A stretch of 64,000 bases of DNA from positions 1 to 64,000 of the forward strand of contig NW_025776785.1 of NCBI RefSeq assembly GCF_021130785.1. The letters are read 5' to 3'. Numbering within the stretch: position 1 is the stretch's first letter; the number at the start of each line of letters is the position of its first letter. The notes beneath the pieces were generated by a model. That model did not search any database. It saw only the letters and a program-made list of their open reading frames with translations, and had not been told where the DNA came from. The position numbers were made by a program, and so were the translations under genes. This DNA is from Homalodisca vitripennis. Lineage: Eukaryota > Arthropoda > Insecta > Hemiptera > Cicadellidae. Shown in pieces: positions 19,242 through 31,423 of this stretch.

Positions 19242-19247
19242 TATATG
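19242..19247. repeat. Right target-site duplication of the Polinton (TATATG)
   Basis: Identical to 1503-1508. It is followed by TATATG again, so the original site was a short TATATG tandem. Confidence 0.9.
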
Positions 19248-20219
19248 TATATGTATAGGTGTTGATTTTTATGTTTCTTATGTTCTTTATTCCTATTTAC
19301 TATATTTTGTTTTATTATCTGAACAAAGTTTACGCCAGTATAAAGAGCATACTTTTCTTTATTATCATCTTATTTCTTATTCCAAACATTTCTATATTTA
19401 TATGATTTTCTATACAAACATTTTGCCGTTTTATTTTTTTTTATTTTACACAACAGTGCGAGCTTCTGGTTCTGATTTTAAAGACACAGTTTACATTGAC
19501 AAATAACTGTTATTTAAATCTTTTGTCAAGAAGTAAATAATTACTAGTCCAACTACTTTATATTGTCTGAATCTTAATAAAGTACAGCGTCCAATTAGTT
19601 AGGGCAACGCTTGCTATTGGGAAAGGCTTTACATTGATTTGATTTACAAACATTAATACAAGAGTTTTCAGTGCAGTTTTGTAATACCGTTGTTTGCGCC
19701 AAACTGCAAGTTGATTATGCATTCAAATGCACTTGTTGATAGAAATTGAGTTATACACAATCATGTCTTCTAAGAAAAGAACGTCAGAGCGTCACATAAC
19801 AGATAGATAAACAATTTAAAACAAACTTGTAATAGAAGTAAAGTAGAATTTTAAATTTAAAAGGAATTGGTTAGTTAGACATAATTTGTCTTACTTGGTA
19901 TGATAATTACGTAAAGATCACTCGATAACGGTAGATGAAATGATAAATTTACGTCTATTCTAAATGAGAAATGATCCTTCTGTATTCTATTATGCAAGCA
20001 AGTGAACTATATGTAGCGTTTTTAAAGCTGCATTGGTTGGTATTTTTTATTAAAACTTAAATAAATGAAAATTTTGGGAACTAAATATTGGGATTTAATT
20101 TTAAATTAGATAGTGAAAAGCCAGGGTAAAAACGAACATGTAATCCTTTAGCAAGTTACTACTGATAGTTTTATATTGTTAGGAAGGCTGTTGACTGCCA
20201 TGAATTGATTAGAACTTGT
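19248..20219. other. AT-rich intergenic DNA
   Basis: No gene, RNA or clear repeat seen. Confidence 0.5.
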
Positions 20220-20425
20220 CTTGTTACGGCTATTGTTTTCCGTTTGATACAGCTGGACCAATGAGAGAACACCGCGGATGTCCAGCAGAATTGATTAGAG
20301 GGAGGGAGTATTTAAGCGCCAACCCATAATTTTCGCCCTTCTTTTGGTAATTTTCGGGAAATCAGTGGATTACTGTGTGCGGTGTTTCTAAATTTTTTTC
20401 CGCGAGGGATTTTGAGGTAAGCACC
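20220..20425 (+). promoter_or_regulatory. Promoter-like block with possible non-coding first exon and splice donor
   Basis: Locally G+C-richer DNA with CCAATGAGAG (about 20261), a TATTTAAG box (about 20308) and, about 100 bases later, TTTTGAGGTAAGCACC, a good 5' splice site (GAG/GTAAGC at about 20414). No open frame follows, so this could be the first exon of an untranslated leader, or part of a degraded LTR. Only sequence signals support it. Confidence 0.3.
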
Positions 20426-22079
20426 AAATTTATTGTACGTTATTTTGAAATAGTCTTCCTGATCTGATATCAAATTAATTTTGTTGTCTTTTTTTATAGA
20501 AAAAAATTAAATTATAGAATTTACAGAGCAATCAGCATAATTAATTCTCGATGAACAATAGAGCTTAATAGAATCATACAAGTTACATTTGGTTCATACT
20601 TGCAAGAAAAGTTAAAATTGAACTTTGTCAATAACTTAAAATGAAATTGGGAAATTTAGTAATTTATTAATATTTAATTGAAACTGTTTTATTGTGAATT
20701 GCTAATTAGTAATTAATTTAACTTTAATAATTTTTGAGAAAGTCGTAATCTGAATTGCAAGACTTTAAAGTTAAGGTTCAACTAGTAAAAAGAGAAGTTT
20801 AAATTTTTATTTTTGAATTGTGTGTGAACTTAGAAGTGAACATTTTTATTTTAGTTATTTCCAAGTGGTAGTTGATTTTTATTTTGAAACTTTATTATTT
20901 TACTTTAGAAGAGAGCTCTGATTTTAGTTTGATATATTTAATTAATATTTTTGTTTTCTTGCCAAAGCAACTTTTAAATTTACTAAACTGTTTGTCAATT
21001 CTTTTTGGAAAGTAGAGTGATGAAATTTCTGAAATGATGAACTTATTAATTTGCCAGTTTAAAATAAATCCAATATTTTTATTTCGAACTTTGATTTTTA
21101 TTTTAGACAAACCAGATAATATTTATTAGTTAACAATTTAGTAATAAAATTTACTGAATATTCACTCGGAGCTTACTATTCAAAAAATATTTTATATCGT
21201 CTTGGATGTCTTATTGATAATTACTGGAATATTAATATCTCCAAGTCTTTATACTATATAGACCAGTAGTAAGATGATCTGAATGTCCCAGTTACGTTCT
21301 GTACACAGTTTTAGAAACGCAAGGTTGTGATGAATGAGTTGTATTTTATCATTCGCCACAACTTAAACATTTGTATTATAAAGTTTTCAACCCCTAACAC
21401 TATACTACGAGGTAGTTTATGTGAGGATTATTCGCAAATGCCATTTCCCGTAGTCAGACCCAGTACTAGAGAAGACAGTGATCTACCTACGGAGAGGTAA
21501 GACGCTATCCTGGTGATTGCAGAACCAGCCTACTCGGACCCGGATAAAATCCCCACTTGAGAACATTTTCACATTTTCGGTGAGAACCCACATCGGGACG
21601 GTCCAAAAGGATTTCCTCCTAAAAGCAACCTTGATAATGTCGCTAGTGTATGGAACACGGGCTGAGGTCACAGTAGTTGAGTCAAGGAGGAAGAAATTCT
21701 TCCACAAATAGTATGGAGTAATTCAGTTATTATCCCAGTTGTTACGCTACGACTTTTTCGGGGAATACGGATTAGACCTGTTAGATAATTTATAGTTATG
21801 TAAAGAAGTAGTAAACTTGTAATTTGTTCATACAAAATTTCTTCCAATATATACATATTTTAACTGCGTTAAATGTTTTAATAAATGAACAGGAACGCTA
21901 TGTGAAAACATGGTATTGATTTAAACAGACATTTAAACGCCCGGTATTGCCATTACATTATGCATTTAAAATGTGGACAATCTATTATAGTTGAACATTT
22001 AAAAAATGAAGTCTTAGTTCAACTAGTATTAACGTTAGCCACATAACATATACTTATTGTCTATTATTGATATTACTCC
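20426..22079. other. AT-rich intergenic DNA with a G+C-richer island
   Basis: Mostly AT-rich and featureless. From about 21280 to 21720 it is more G+C-rich and open on both strands for about 65-75 codons (21517-21711 plus, 21483-21707 minus), but I recognise no protein in either frame. Confidence 0.4.
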
Positions 22080-22335
22080 GGGTCTCCGCCTTAGTAATGT
22101 TATCGCCAATAAACTGACCGGATATGAGCGCCTCGCCGTCAGGCAGCAAAGAGTAATTGGACCATACTTCACTTTGTCACCAACTTCTATTTAATACAAC
22201 GAGAGAGTGTCAATCTTGGATTTCAAATAAAAGAAGCTCAGCATTTCCTAAATGTAATTATCAGGCCAACTTTATTTTAGCAATAAAGTTGTAAATAAGT
22301 TAATAAAAAAGAACAAGAACAAACAACTAAAGTTT
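22080..22335 (+). repeat. Dispersed repeat, copy 1 (second copy at 48523-48765)
   Basis: Shares with 48523-48765 the string CTTAGTAATGTTATCGC, then AATAAACT.ACCGGA, CGCCGTCAGGCAGCAAAG, TAATTGGA, ACTTCACTTTG and TGTCAATCTTGGATTT. Identity looks around 80% by eye. No coding capacity and no obvious terminal structure. Confidence 0.75.
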
Positions 22336-23934
22336 ATCTAGCTACTTAATACTTTTAAAATATTTTGTCCTTTCCTTTCGACGACAATTTAGTAATGTGT
22401 GTAATTTTTCGTCACTGCAGTGTCCGAAAAATTAATAATAACCAAAATTTCATGATTTTAAAGTTTAATGGTAACATACAAGTTTTTACCTCTTATAATT
22501 TTGAAATAGTTACTACACAACGTACTAACATTATAATGTACCAAATAGTACCAAAATCTGGTTTTATTTAGTGATGAAAATTATACTATTTAAATAAGTC
22601 CAATGTGTATTGGTTTGTATCACTTAAAAACATTATGGTATGATTTCAAAACATCATATATCATTTTCACGAAACTCGGTTAGTATGTGGTTTTTTAGTT
22701 GTAATTATAATGTTTTTATTTTGAAGTAAAGTTACAAGTTTGCTCACTAATCTCTTTACCTCCTTCCTAACAATAAAACGAGTATAACATAAATAATCTT
22801 TGACCAAAAATATTTAAAAATAATATTTTACATTGAAGACACTCTCATTTCACTCACATTTCTCATACAATGGCTTATAATTTTCCCACATCTTGATTGA
22901 ATACCGATTATCATGTGGCTTACGATATAAAATGGTTTAAATATAAAACAAAACATATCAATACATTTTTAATACTTCTTCAAGAAAATACATTGTTCTC
23001 GGATTCTCTCAACATGGGTATTAAGCAGGGACTCGTATTTAATTAAAATAAAACAACACTTTTCAGAAAGTTCTCATTGGTTTAGGCATAGACAACGTGT
23101 GACTATAATGACAACACGTACCTTAGCAAATGTTGGATAACGGATTGGAATAAAACGATACAAGCAGATGTTCACATCGAACCCCATGTTGGTATAAATT
23201 AAAATTCGTATGTCAAATAATACATTTTAGCTTTGAGATTTAATTGGCACTACTGTATACATTATTTGAATATACAAAAACATTTTAATTCGATATTACG
23301 GCACAAAGCTGATCCACACATAGTTATGAAAACGTTAAATTCAATTACGATTTGAACCAATAGGAAATTATTAATCAGGCTATACTAGGAATTGACACAT
23401 AGTCGCATCAAATAACAAACTGTAAACCACTATTCAGTTACGAGTCCAAGCGTTCTTATTTATTGGCAGATATTAACTTTCCAACATTGGTTATACCTCG
23501 GCTAATGCTATACAGTGTAAAAACCAAAAGTAAGGGAATAGGAAATGATCACTGGATAACAATTTATAACATTTCAGAGTGCTTAATTTATACGTTTGGC
23601 CAGGTACTTGATAAGAGATCTAGTAATTAGTCCCGTAATTTCAAATGATCTAATGTTTGATTATTACTATTTATTGAAGACCATAATAAGCCATTCATAA
23701 AATGACTTTTGCTATTTTTTGCAGAATCCTAAGATATTGTTCTTATTATTATTTATCATGGTAAGTAAGATGTTATTTTCAGACGTAGGTCACATTTAAT
23801 GTGCGACTAAAATGATTAGTTTCGATAGCGAGTTAAGAAATAATGTTATCAGTGAAGCTACAACGATAACAAAGTTTAATAGTATGATTTTTAAAATATA
23901 AGTTTTTAGTAATTTAAATTGTAGTTTATACATT
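22336..23934. other. AT-rich intergenic DNA
   Basis: No gene or clear repeat seen up to the BEL insertion site. Confidence 0.5.
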
Positions 23935-23939
23935 GTTAC
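23935..23939. repeat. Left target-site duplication of the BEL element (GTTAC)
   Basis: GTTAC precedes the TG of the left LTR and recurs right after the right LTR at 32118-32122. Five bases is usual for BEL/Pao. Confidence 0.9.
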
Positions 23940-24655
23940 TGTACGGGGCAGAAGTTAAAAATTAATAATCGGAGGACCAATTATGAGAATAAAAATAAAA
24001 CAATGTGCAGAATGGCGGGAAAGTGGGCAGGTAACAAGAGGTGAGAGGAGAATACAACACAAGTGATGGAGTTTTAACAGTACCTTGGAAAACTCGCTGT
24101 GTGTAGAGATCCACAGGGGGAAGCAGCAACGACAGGAGTGCTTAGGCGCGACGTAATTGGCGCGTAGCGAACGGGCGTCACCGCTGGCGGCCGCGGTAGA
24201 ACGACGAATAATCCGCACTGGACACTGTCTTCTCCACTAATACCCTGAAATTACCTCCAAAGGAGTGTGGGAGGAGGATGGTAATGCACATTAAAGAAAA
24301 ACACTTGAAACAAAGTCAATACGAAAGGGTCGAGCACAAAGAGTGACCCGCGAACTGTAGAGCTACATGGTCTCCGGCCGATGATTCCACTCAGAATGCC
24401 GGGAAGCGGCTCGCTCCAGGGGACGCTATCGCCCTGGTTGGTTAGAGGGGTATCTGCTATTCGCCGAACGGGCAGCAGTCGCAAAGCGGAAGAGCGCCCA
24501 GAATACTTCAAGGACAGGACCCTTTAAGATATCAGGGGGTGTGGCGCTGATTGGAACAGCGGACGACTGATTTGGGACCACGCTCCCTCTCTCTCTTATA
24601 CCTAAATGCGTCTGGGCTAGATTATGCTTATCTATATTAAATTAAATATTGAACA
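23940..24655 (-). repeat. 3' LTR of the BEL element (left), 716 bp
   Basis: Matches 31424-32117 almost perfectly except for a 25-bp segment present here (about 24160-24185, GGCGCGTAGCGAACGGGCG region) and a CAG unit missing here. Confidence 0.95.
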
Positions 24656-24787
24656 TACCGGCGGCTTTGAATCATCAGGATTCAACAAATCAAAGTGGCA
24701 TGATCGAGAAAGAACATGAGAAATAAAGCTAAAGACTAACATCTTAAACTAGGTCTTAAATATCTATCCTAAAGTGTTGAGATAGAC
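24656..24787. other. Region between BEL pol stop and 3' LTR
   Basis: Short non-coding stretch. On the element's strand the bases adjoining the LTR read CAAAGCCGCCGGTA, the probable plus-strand priming site, although it is not a pure polypurine run. Confidence 0.5.
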
Positions 24788-27403
24788 TTAAGCTATTGGT
24801 GACAAGAACGGCAGCAGGAACACTTTGACTGCCGGGCGTGTGAAGGTACCTTGGGGGGTCTTGAGTTCTACCACACGCACTACACTGTCACGTCCAGGGA
24901 AAAGCTTAGTTATTCTAGCGAGGGGCCAACACAGCGAGGGAGAGTCTTGTTGGACCAATACTAGATCGCCAACTTGTAAATTTCGGGAGGGCCGCTCCCA
25001 CTTAAGTCTTTGCTGGAGGGAATGGAGGTACTCCCTGCTCCAGCGTTTCCACACTCGCTGGGAGAAAGCCTGCACTAGCTGCCAATGAGCCAGCCTGTTA
25101 TCCGGCAAATCTGCAAGGTTGCGTTCGGGCACAGCCACTAGCGGCGCTCCAATCAGGAAGTGCCCCGGAGTGAGAGGTTGTAAATCGTTGGGGTCACTGG
25201 AGAGCGCAGTAAGCGGGCGGGAATTCAACATTGCTTCCACCTGGCAAGTGAGGGTGGTAAATTGGGCAAAAGTGGGAACATAGGTGCCCAGAACTCTTTT
25301 CAAGTGAAATTTGGCGCTCTTAATGGCGCTTTCCCAGAGGCCGCCATGGTGGGGAGCTGCAGGGGGGTTAAAATGAAAGTTAATTTTCTGGCCGAGGGAA
25401 AATTGGTGAATTTGGAGCTTGCCAGAGGAAGTGATTAGTTGCTGTAAAGAGTTTCTCGCACCAACAAAGTTTGTACCACAGTCACTATAGATGTCGGTAC
25501 ATAGGCCTCTACGTGAAACAAAACGTGTGAGTGCGGCTATAAATGCGTCCGTGGACAGATCAGTGGCGACTTCTATATGTACAGACTTAGTCACTAGGCA
25601 CACAAAGAGACAGATGTAAGCTTTAGTGTGTCGGATAGAGCGGAGGTTGTGAATCTTGACGTTGAAGGGACCACCATAGTCAATGCCTGTCGACAAGAAA
25701 GGTCGAGCGGGAATTATGCGGGCTTTGGGTAGATCACCCATGAGAGGGAACAAAGGCTTGGGTCTTTGTTTAAAGCAAGGGAGGCATTGAAAAATGCGCG
25801 AGCGCACCACACTACGAGCAGAGAGAATCCAGACATGCTGGGCTAAAAGGGACATGGTTAATTGAACCCCTGAATGTAAGTTTTGTAGGTGAGTGTGGTC
25901 TATTAGTAAGTTAACAACATGGTGAGATTTAGGCAAAATACAGGGGTGGCGCACTTCTTCCGTCAAGTCAGCAAGCTTTAGTCGACCACCAACACGGAGG
26001 AGTCCTTCAGCATCAATGAAGGGAGCAAGGCGCTGTAGCTTGATGGAGCAGTTCTTGTTGTCTCGAAGGGCTGCCAGGTCATCAGGAAAAGATTCTCGTT
26101 GAACTAATTGGAAGAGGCGAAGTTGAGCAGCTCGCACCTCGACGACAGAAAGAGGACCCACATGATGTTCTTGCCGGCGGCTATGAGAGACGAACCGGAG
26201 GAGATACGCCAACACATGGAGCAGCTTGGTCCAGGAGGAGAAACGAGTGAGTAGATCCCAAGGAGGCTGGGAGGCTGCAACGAAGACGGACAGCGGAACG
26301 GGCTTCAACTCGTCCAAGGAAGAATCATCGAGCGGAGAAAAACTGGAAGTGGGCCAATCTGGAGGAGGTAGTTGCAGCCACAAGGGTCCGTGCCACCAAA
26401 GAGTGTGATGAACAAGTTCCGAAGGGAGGATCCCACGAGAAGCACAGTCTGCTGGGTTGTCAGCACTAGACACATGACGCCAAGAAGAGGGAGGAATGAG
26501 CTCTTGGATTTGAGCTACACGATTCGCTACATACGTTTTGAGGCGGTAAGGGAGAGTATGTATCCAGGACAGAGTCACAGTCGAATCACACCACAAAGTT
26601 GTAGAGTCAATACTTAATACACTGGAATACTGAGACTGTACATAATGAACTAAATTAGCCAGGAGGTGAGCCGCGCACAACTCTAATCGCGGCAAAGTTA
26701 CTCGTTTTAGCGGGGCAGCACGAGTTTTTGAAATTATTTGGGTCACACTCACTTCACTATCAGTGTTTATGCACCTTATATACACAACAGCGGCGTAACC
26801 GGTCTCGGATGCGTCCGAGAAACCATGTAGTTCACATGAGCTAGAGGGGGTGGCCATTATCGGCCGAGGGATCGACACTTCAACAATGTTTTTTAAGTCG
26901 ATCACAAAGTCTCGCCATTTTAGCGCGAGGTCCGGAGACAAGGGTTCATCCCAAGATACACCGGAAGTCCACAACACTTGCATGAAGCGCTTTGCTATCA
27001 TTATGCAAGGGGACAAAAAACCGCACGGGTCGTAAATCCGAGCGATCAGACTTAGCACTTTCCGCTTAGTCGGGGCATCACATGTGAAGTTGAGGTTATA
27101 TTTAAAACAGTCTGTCACAGGTGACCAATGGATACCTAAGATGGAGAACAGAGGGTCCGACGAAGGTTGAAGAAACACAGGGGATTCTTGATGAGAGGCA
27201 GGCAATGGTTGAAGTAATTTTGGGCAATTAGAAACCCATTTCCTCAGTTCAAAGCCGCCTAAGCGGAGAAGCTCGATCAGCTGATGTTGAAGTTGGAGAG
27301 CTTCGTCTTCAGTGGACGCTCCGGCTATCAAATCGTCCACATAGCTATGGTGTTTCAGAATGTGAGCTGCCTGAGGGAAATTGGAACCTTCATCTTGTGT
27401 CAA
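24788..27403 (-). pseudogene. pol: BEL pol: RT C-terminus, RNase H, integrase (open 871 codons; 5' part in the neighbouring frame)
   Basis: Begins in the RT palm with HHSYVDDLIAGASTEDEAL, the catalytic DD. Then GFSDASETGYAAVVYIR and LWCDSTVTLSWI of the RNase H region, an integrase zinc segment (THLQNLHSGVQLTMSLL), and the integrase core with GIDYGGPF (Asp), YSDCGTNFVGA (Asp) and HHGGLWESAIKSAK (Glu). It ends with a DUF5641-like C-terminus (WKRWSREYLHSLQQR, LVLVQQD). All catalytic residues are intact. The upstream RT part is separated by one extra A in the A6 run at about 27418. Confidence 0.95.
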
Positions 27404-28661
27404 TTGTCGGAGAGTTTTTTATGGCGAGGTAGGGTGAACAGTTCATACCATACGTCACCGTGGTCAGCTGGTAAGTAGAGAGCGGAAGGGAGGGGTTTTC
27501 ACGCCAAAGGATGAGCTGAAACCTTTGGTCGTCTGGATGAATCTTAATTTGGCGGTACATCTGCCGGATGTCTCACGAAAAAACAAAATTTTTCAGCCGG
27601 AAGTGGAGAAGGATATCACAAATATTATTTTGTAACTTTGGACCGGTGAGAAGTACGTCGTTGAGGGATAGGCCTGAGCCGGTCTTGGCACTGGCGTCAA
27701 AAACAACACGAAGCTTGGTAGTGCTACTATACTCTTTCACTACCCCATGATGTGGGAGAAAATAATGCGGAGCAGATAAATCAGGATGGGGAAGACATTT
27801 CATGTGTCCGAGCGCCTCGTACTCGGTCATGAACTCGATATAGAGCGCCTTCAGGGGGGAGTTATTTCTGGCGTGGATCCGCCTCTCCATAGACTCCAGG
27901 CGATGAGCGGCGGTTGACCTTGACGTTCCCAATTTAGTGTGGGCGAGGTTGTCAACAAAGGGAAGCTTGACTACATAGCGACCTTCCGAGTCACGTGTAT
28001 GCGATGTCTCAAACAGTTTATCACACGCGATTTCTTCTTCCGATTTTTTACTACAGATCGGAAGTTCTTCCTGTGTCCAAAATCGTTGAAGGGAGGAGTG
28101 GAGGTCAGTATCTGTGGTCGAGAGGAGAGAGATGGCGAGATTAGAGGTTCTTTGCGCGGTAGAGAGACACGGCGCACTTCCAACAATCACATATCCAAAA
28201 ATAGTGCCAAGAGCAGAAGGCATATTCGCCCCGAGAGAGTGTCGCTCATTGGTAAGCAGTTGAGGGAAGAGAGAGTTGCCGATGAGGACATCGATTGGAC
28301 CAGGCTTGCCAAAGGTCGGGTCCGCGAGAACAAAAGATTTTGTTCGCATGAGTACTTCCGGGTTAAGTTCTACCCGCGGAAGTTCGAGAGAGATTTTTTC
28401 CAGTACATGGAAGGAATGGTTTTGGGCAATTAAGTGTCCCGATAATGTTTCAAGATTGAGATCTAGTGACCCTCTGGTGTTAGTCATGTTTTGGGCTAAC
28501 CCAATGACAGTGAGGTTAGAAGGCTGGCGACGTGAGCCTAACAGCTGAGCAGCACGCTCAGAAACAAAGTCGGACATACTGCCAGAATCCAATAAGGCGC
28601 GGAAAATATATGACTGGCCATTGTGGGCAGTGAGTTTGACCAGTGCTGTACAGAGCAGCAC
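27404..28661 (-). pseudogene. pol: BEL protease and RT N-terminus with an in-frame stop
   Basis: Aspartic protease with ALLDSGSMSDFVSE (DSG) and ADPTFGKPGPIDVLIG, then the RT fingers: FMTEYEALGHMKCLP, YFLPHHGVVKE and TTKLRVVFDASAKT. A TGA codon at 27573-27575 interrupts the conserved FVF..DIRQMYRQIKIHP stretch in the same frame. The reading continues in frame past it (QRFQLILWRENP, TYGMNCSPYLAI) to the A6 run near 27418. The stop looks like a single substitution. Confidence 0.9.
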
Positions 28662-30065
28662 GGTGCTTGTTTCAGTGAGAGAGGTGGAGCGCGCGGCACA
28701 AGTCAGTGTTGTGTTGACAGCTAGCGGGGGGGGGGGGGTAGAGGCGCAGTGGCGGAAGAGCTAGGCCTATCGGCGCTGTTATTAAAGTGCAGAAGCGAAT
28801 GGTGTTTCCTGTGGCAAGTCGAACATGTGTTCTTGGATCTGCACTCTTTAATCGGATGATTTCCCAAGCATGAAATGCACCGCTGGTTACCTTTAACGAG
28901 GTTGTACCGCTCATTAGGAGACTTGTCCTTAAACAGAGGACATTGGTAAATTTTGTGCCCAGATTTCCGGCAACAAAAACAAAGAGCTTCGTAGTTTGAA
29001 TTAATTTTAGCGTCAGTAGCTAACAAATTCATTTGCTTGGGGGAGGCGAACTGAACACGCTTTTCAACCCTCGGTCTGGAAGAGGTAGACAGTATTTTCG
29101 TCTCAGAGTGGGTGTGAAGGCTAGCGTCTTCAATCTGGGAGCATTCCAGATTTAAAAATGTTATAATCTCCGTGACCTTGGGGAGGGAATGCGGAGCGGC
29201 GCCAGGCTCTCTTTGGGACTCACGATACTGTTCCAATTTCTGGACAGTTTTGCTGTCAAGTTTGCGCAACAAGTGAGCTGACAATAGAGGATTATCAGAG
29301 GCGATATCACAGTCCAGGGCTTTCAAGGACTCTGAATGTTCATAAAATGTTGTTATGAACGCTCTAAGTTGTTTAGCATTGTTGCTAGCGACTGCGGGCA
29401 TGTCAAGTATATAATTTAGATGGAGAGTAGTGAGGCGGCGTATGTTATGATATCTGTCCCGCAACAACTGATAAGCAATGAGGTAATTGGCGGGGGTGAG
29501 ATTGAGCGACTTCACTAAGTTCAGAGGTTCGCCTTCCAATATGCTCAGTAAATACTGGAACTTAGCGACGTTAGAGAGTGAAGCACTGCGGTGTACTGTA
29601 GTGTCAAACAGGTTGATAAATGAAATCCATTTCATAGGAGAACCATCAAACGTCTGTAAGTTTAATTTAGGCAACTTGACTCCAGTTACCGTCGTGGGGA
29701 ACAACGCGGGATGATCAGAATGTGATGAGGACGCGGGAGTTGTGGGTTCAGTGACAAGATGAACCTCGATCAGGCTAGAAATAGCGACATATAGGTCGTT
29801 AACCTCATCCTGATCTTTGGAAAGAGTATCTTGATCCGCTGCTTCACTGTCACCTTCGATGACACGTTGAAGGTTAAGTTCAAAGTCCCGCGCGTTTCTT
29901 CTTTAGTTCCGCGAACACTGTGTTTAATTGTCTGATTTGAACTGGTGTCAAAGGTGGAGCGCTGGTAGTGATTTTCGTGACGGTTTCGTTAAGAGAAGCA
30001 AAACGAGATTTGATAAGATCTGTTGATTTACGATAAGTTTCGTATTTGAATTCCTTGGGAGCCAT
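28662..30065 (-). pseudogene. gag: BEL Gag polyprotein (frameshifted)
   Basis: Starts MAPKEFKYETYRKSTDLIK at 30065, in the N-terminal helical region. A frame change near 29893 leads into the DUF1759 core (LPKLNLQTFDGSPMKWISF, LNLVKSLNLTPANYLIAY). Near the end are CCHC-like knuckles, CFCCRKSGHKIYQC and CISCLGNHPIKEC, then CSTCHRKHHSLLH. A G13 run at 28726-28738 shifts the frame between Gag and the protease. In an error-free copy gag-pro-pol would probably be one continuous frame. Confidence 0.93.
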
Positions 30066-31423
30066 TGTGATATCGAAAAGGGGCAAAGCAGTTTTACAAA
30101 TGAGAATTACCAAAGGTTTCCCGATAGTGCCACAAAACAATAAAATGAGACAATTAACAAAGATAATTTAAAAAACAATGGAGGGATACCGTAATGTAAA
30201 CAAATCAATGTAAGCGAAAGGGGGGGAACAAGTTAAGTTGAGATAAGACAAAATTAGATTACATTAAGTGCCGGTATGTCCACCTAAGCTACCTTAATAG
30301 CTAATCTAAGTACCAATGTTATGTAACCCTAAGGCGAGAAAATATTTTAAATGGAGCAATTATTAGTAAAAATAATATAAGAGAGACAGTGATAATTGTT
30401 ATTAAACAATTAAGTAACCCGTGAGAGATATCCTAAGTTAATCAGGTTGATAAAGAGACACAATGTAGAGAACGGTGAATGAACCTTTTAAAATAAAATT
30501 GACAAAATACAATGGAGTGTAGAGAAATAAGTAGCTAATATGTAGGTTAGAGATAAGAAATGTTGCTTTCAATAATTTGGCAAGAGTACACCATAGAATT
30601 GACCTACAATCACCAATACTATCGATCAGAGAGTTAATCTAACACTTCTTAACATAATTTACGCTAGAACATGAAACAACAATGATATAATTGAAATGAA
30701 AAAGGAGAGCAAATCAGTTCAAGTTAAATCTTAAATTGACATGAGAACTTAGAATGGCAATTAATTGGTTGCTTATTTAACAAGTAAATTACAATGGAAC
30801 AAAGCGAAATGTTATTCAATAGCAAATTGAATAGTGAGCAATATATTGCTTTAGAAACAATTACAAGGAACAATTAAATTTCCACTAGCACAAAGTTACA
30901 TTAATGGAATGGAGAATTATTGTGAGTTAATTAATACTATCAAAGAAAGAGTGGTCAATTAACTAAACCAGATATTGCCCTGTTGTTAACTAAATACATT
31001 ACTAGTATATTACTAATGTGAGAGAGAGTATGGGTGGACTCGTGTCCGAGTCTCTATTCAGAGATATAAACAGAGTTCCGTTACGGCGAGAGAAATGCAG
31101 TATCAAAAACCGGTACAGCTGACTGCAGCGGAGGCCGTGCATTCAAGTATCGATCGGGCCATCAGCTGTTGAGGGGCGGTCGTAAAATTAGACTGCCTAC
31201 GGACAATTACGTAATAGTTGTTGACGTCAACGATCCAGTTGCGCGAGAGAAGAAACAATGTTACCAGTACAACACGTTCGCAGCGCCACCATACAAGCCG
31301 GTAGCGTCGGTACGGCAGATTCAAAATGGCGTAACGACGCCTGTTACAATTAATTAATTACAACACAAATTACTGTAATCTACAGGACTGATTCACAATA
31401 ATCCGGCCCGGAGGACCAAAAAA
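30066..31423. other. BEL 5' leader (about 1.36 kb, non-coding)
   Basis: Lies between the 5' LTR and the gag start. On the element strand the sequence right after the LTR is TTTTTTGGTCCTCCGGGCC, in which TGGTCCTCCGGGCC is a plausible tRNA primer-binding site. The tRNA was not identified. The remainder is AT-rich with no gene. Confidence 0.6.

Noticed and set aside
21483..21711. Overlapping frames of 65-75 codons on both strands
   Set aside because: No recognisable domain in either strand, and only the local base composition keeps them open.
27939..28433. 164-codon plus-strand frame
   Set aside because: Antisense shadow of the BEL protease/RT region.
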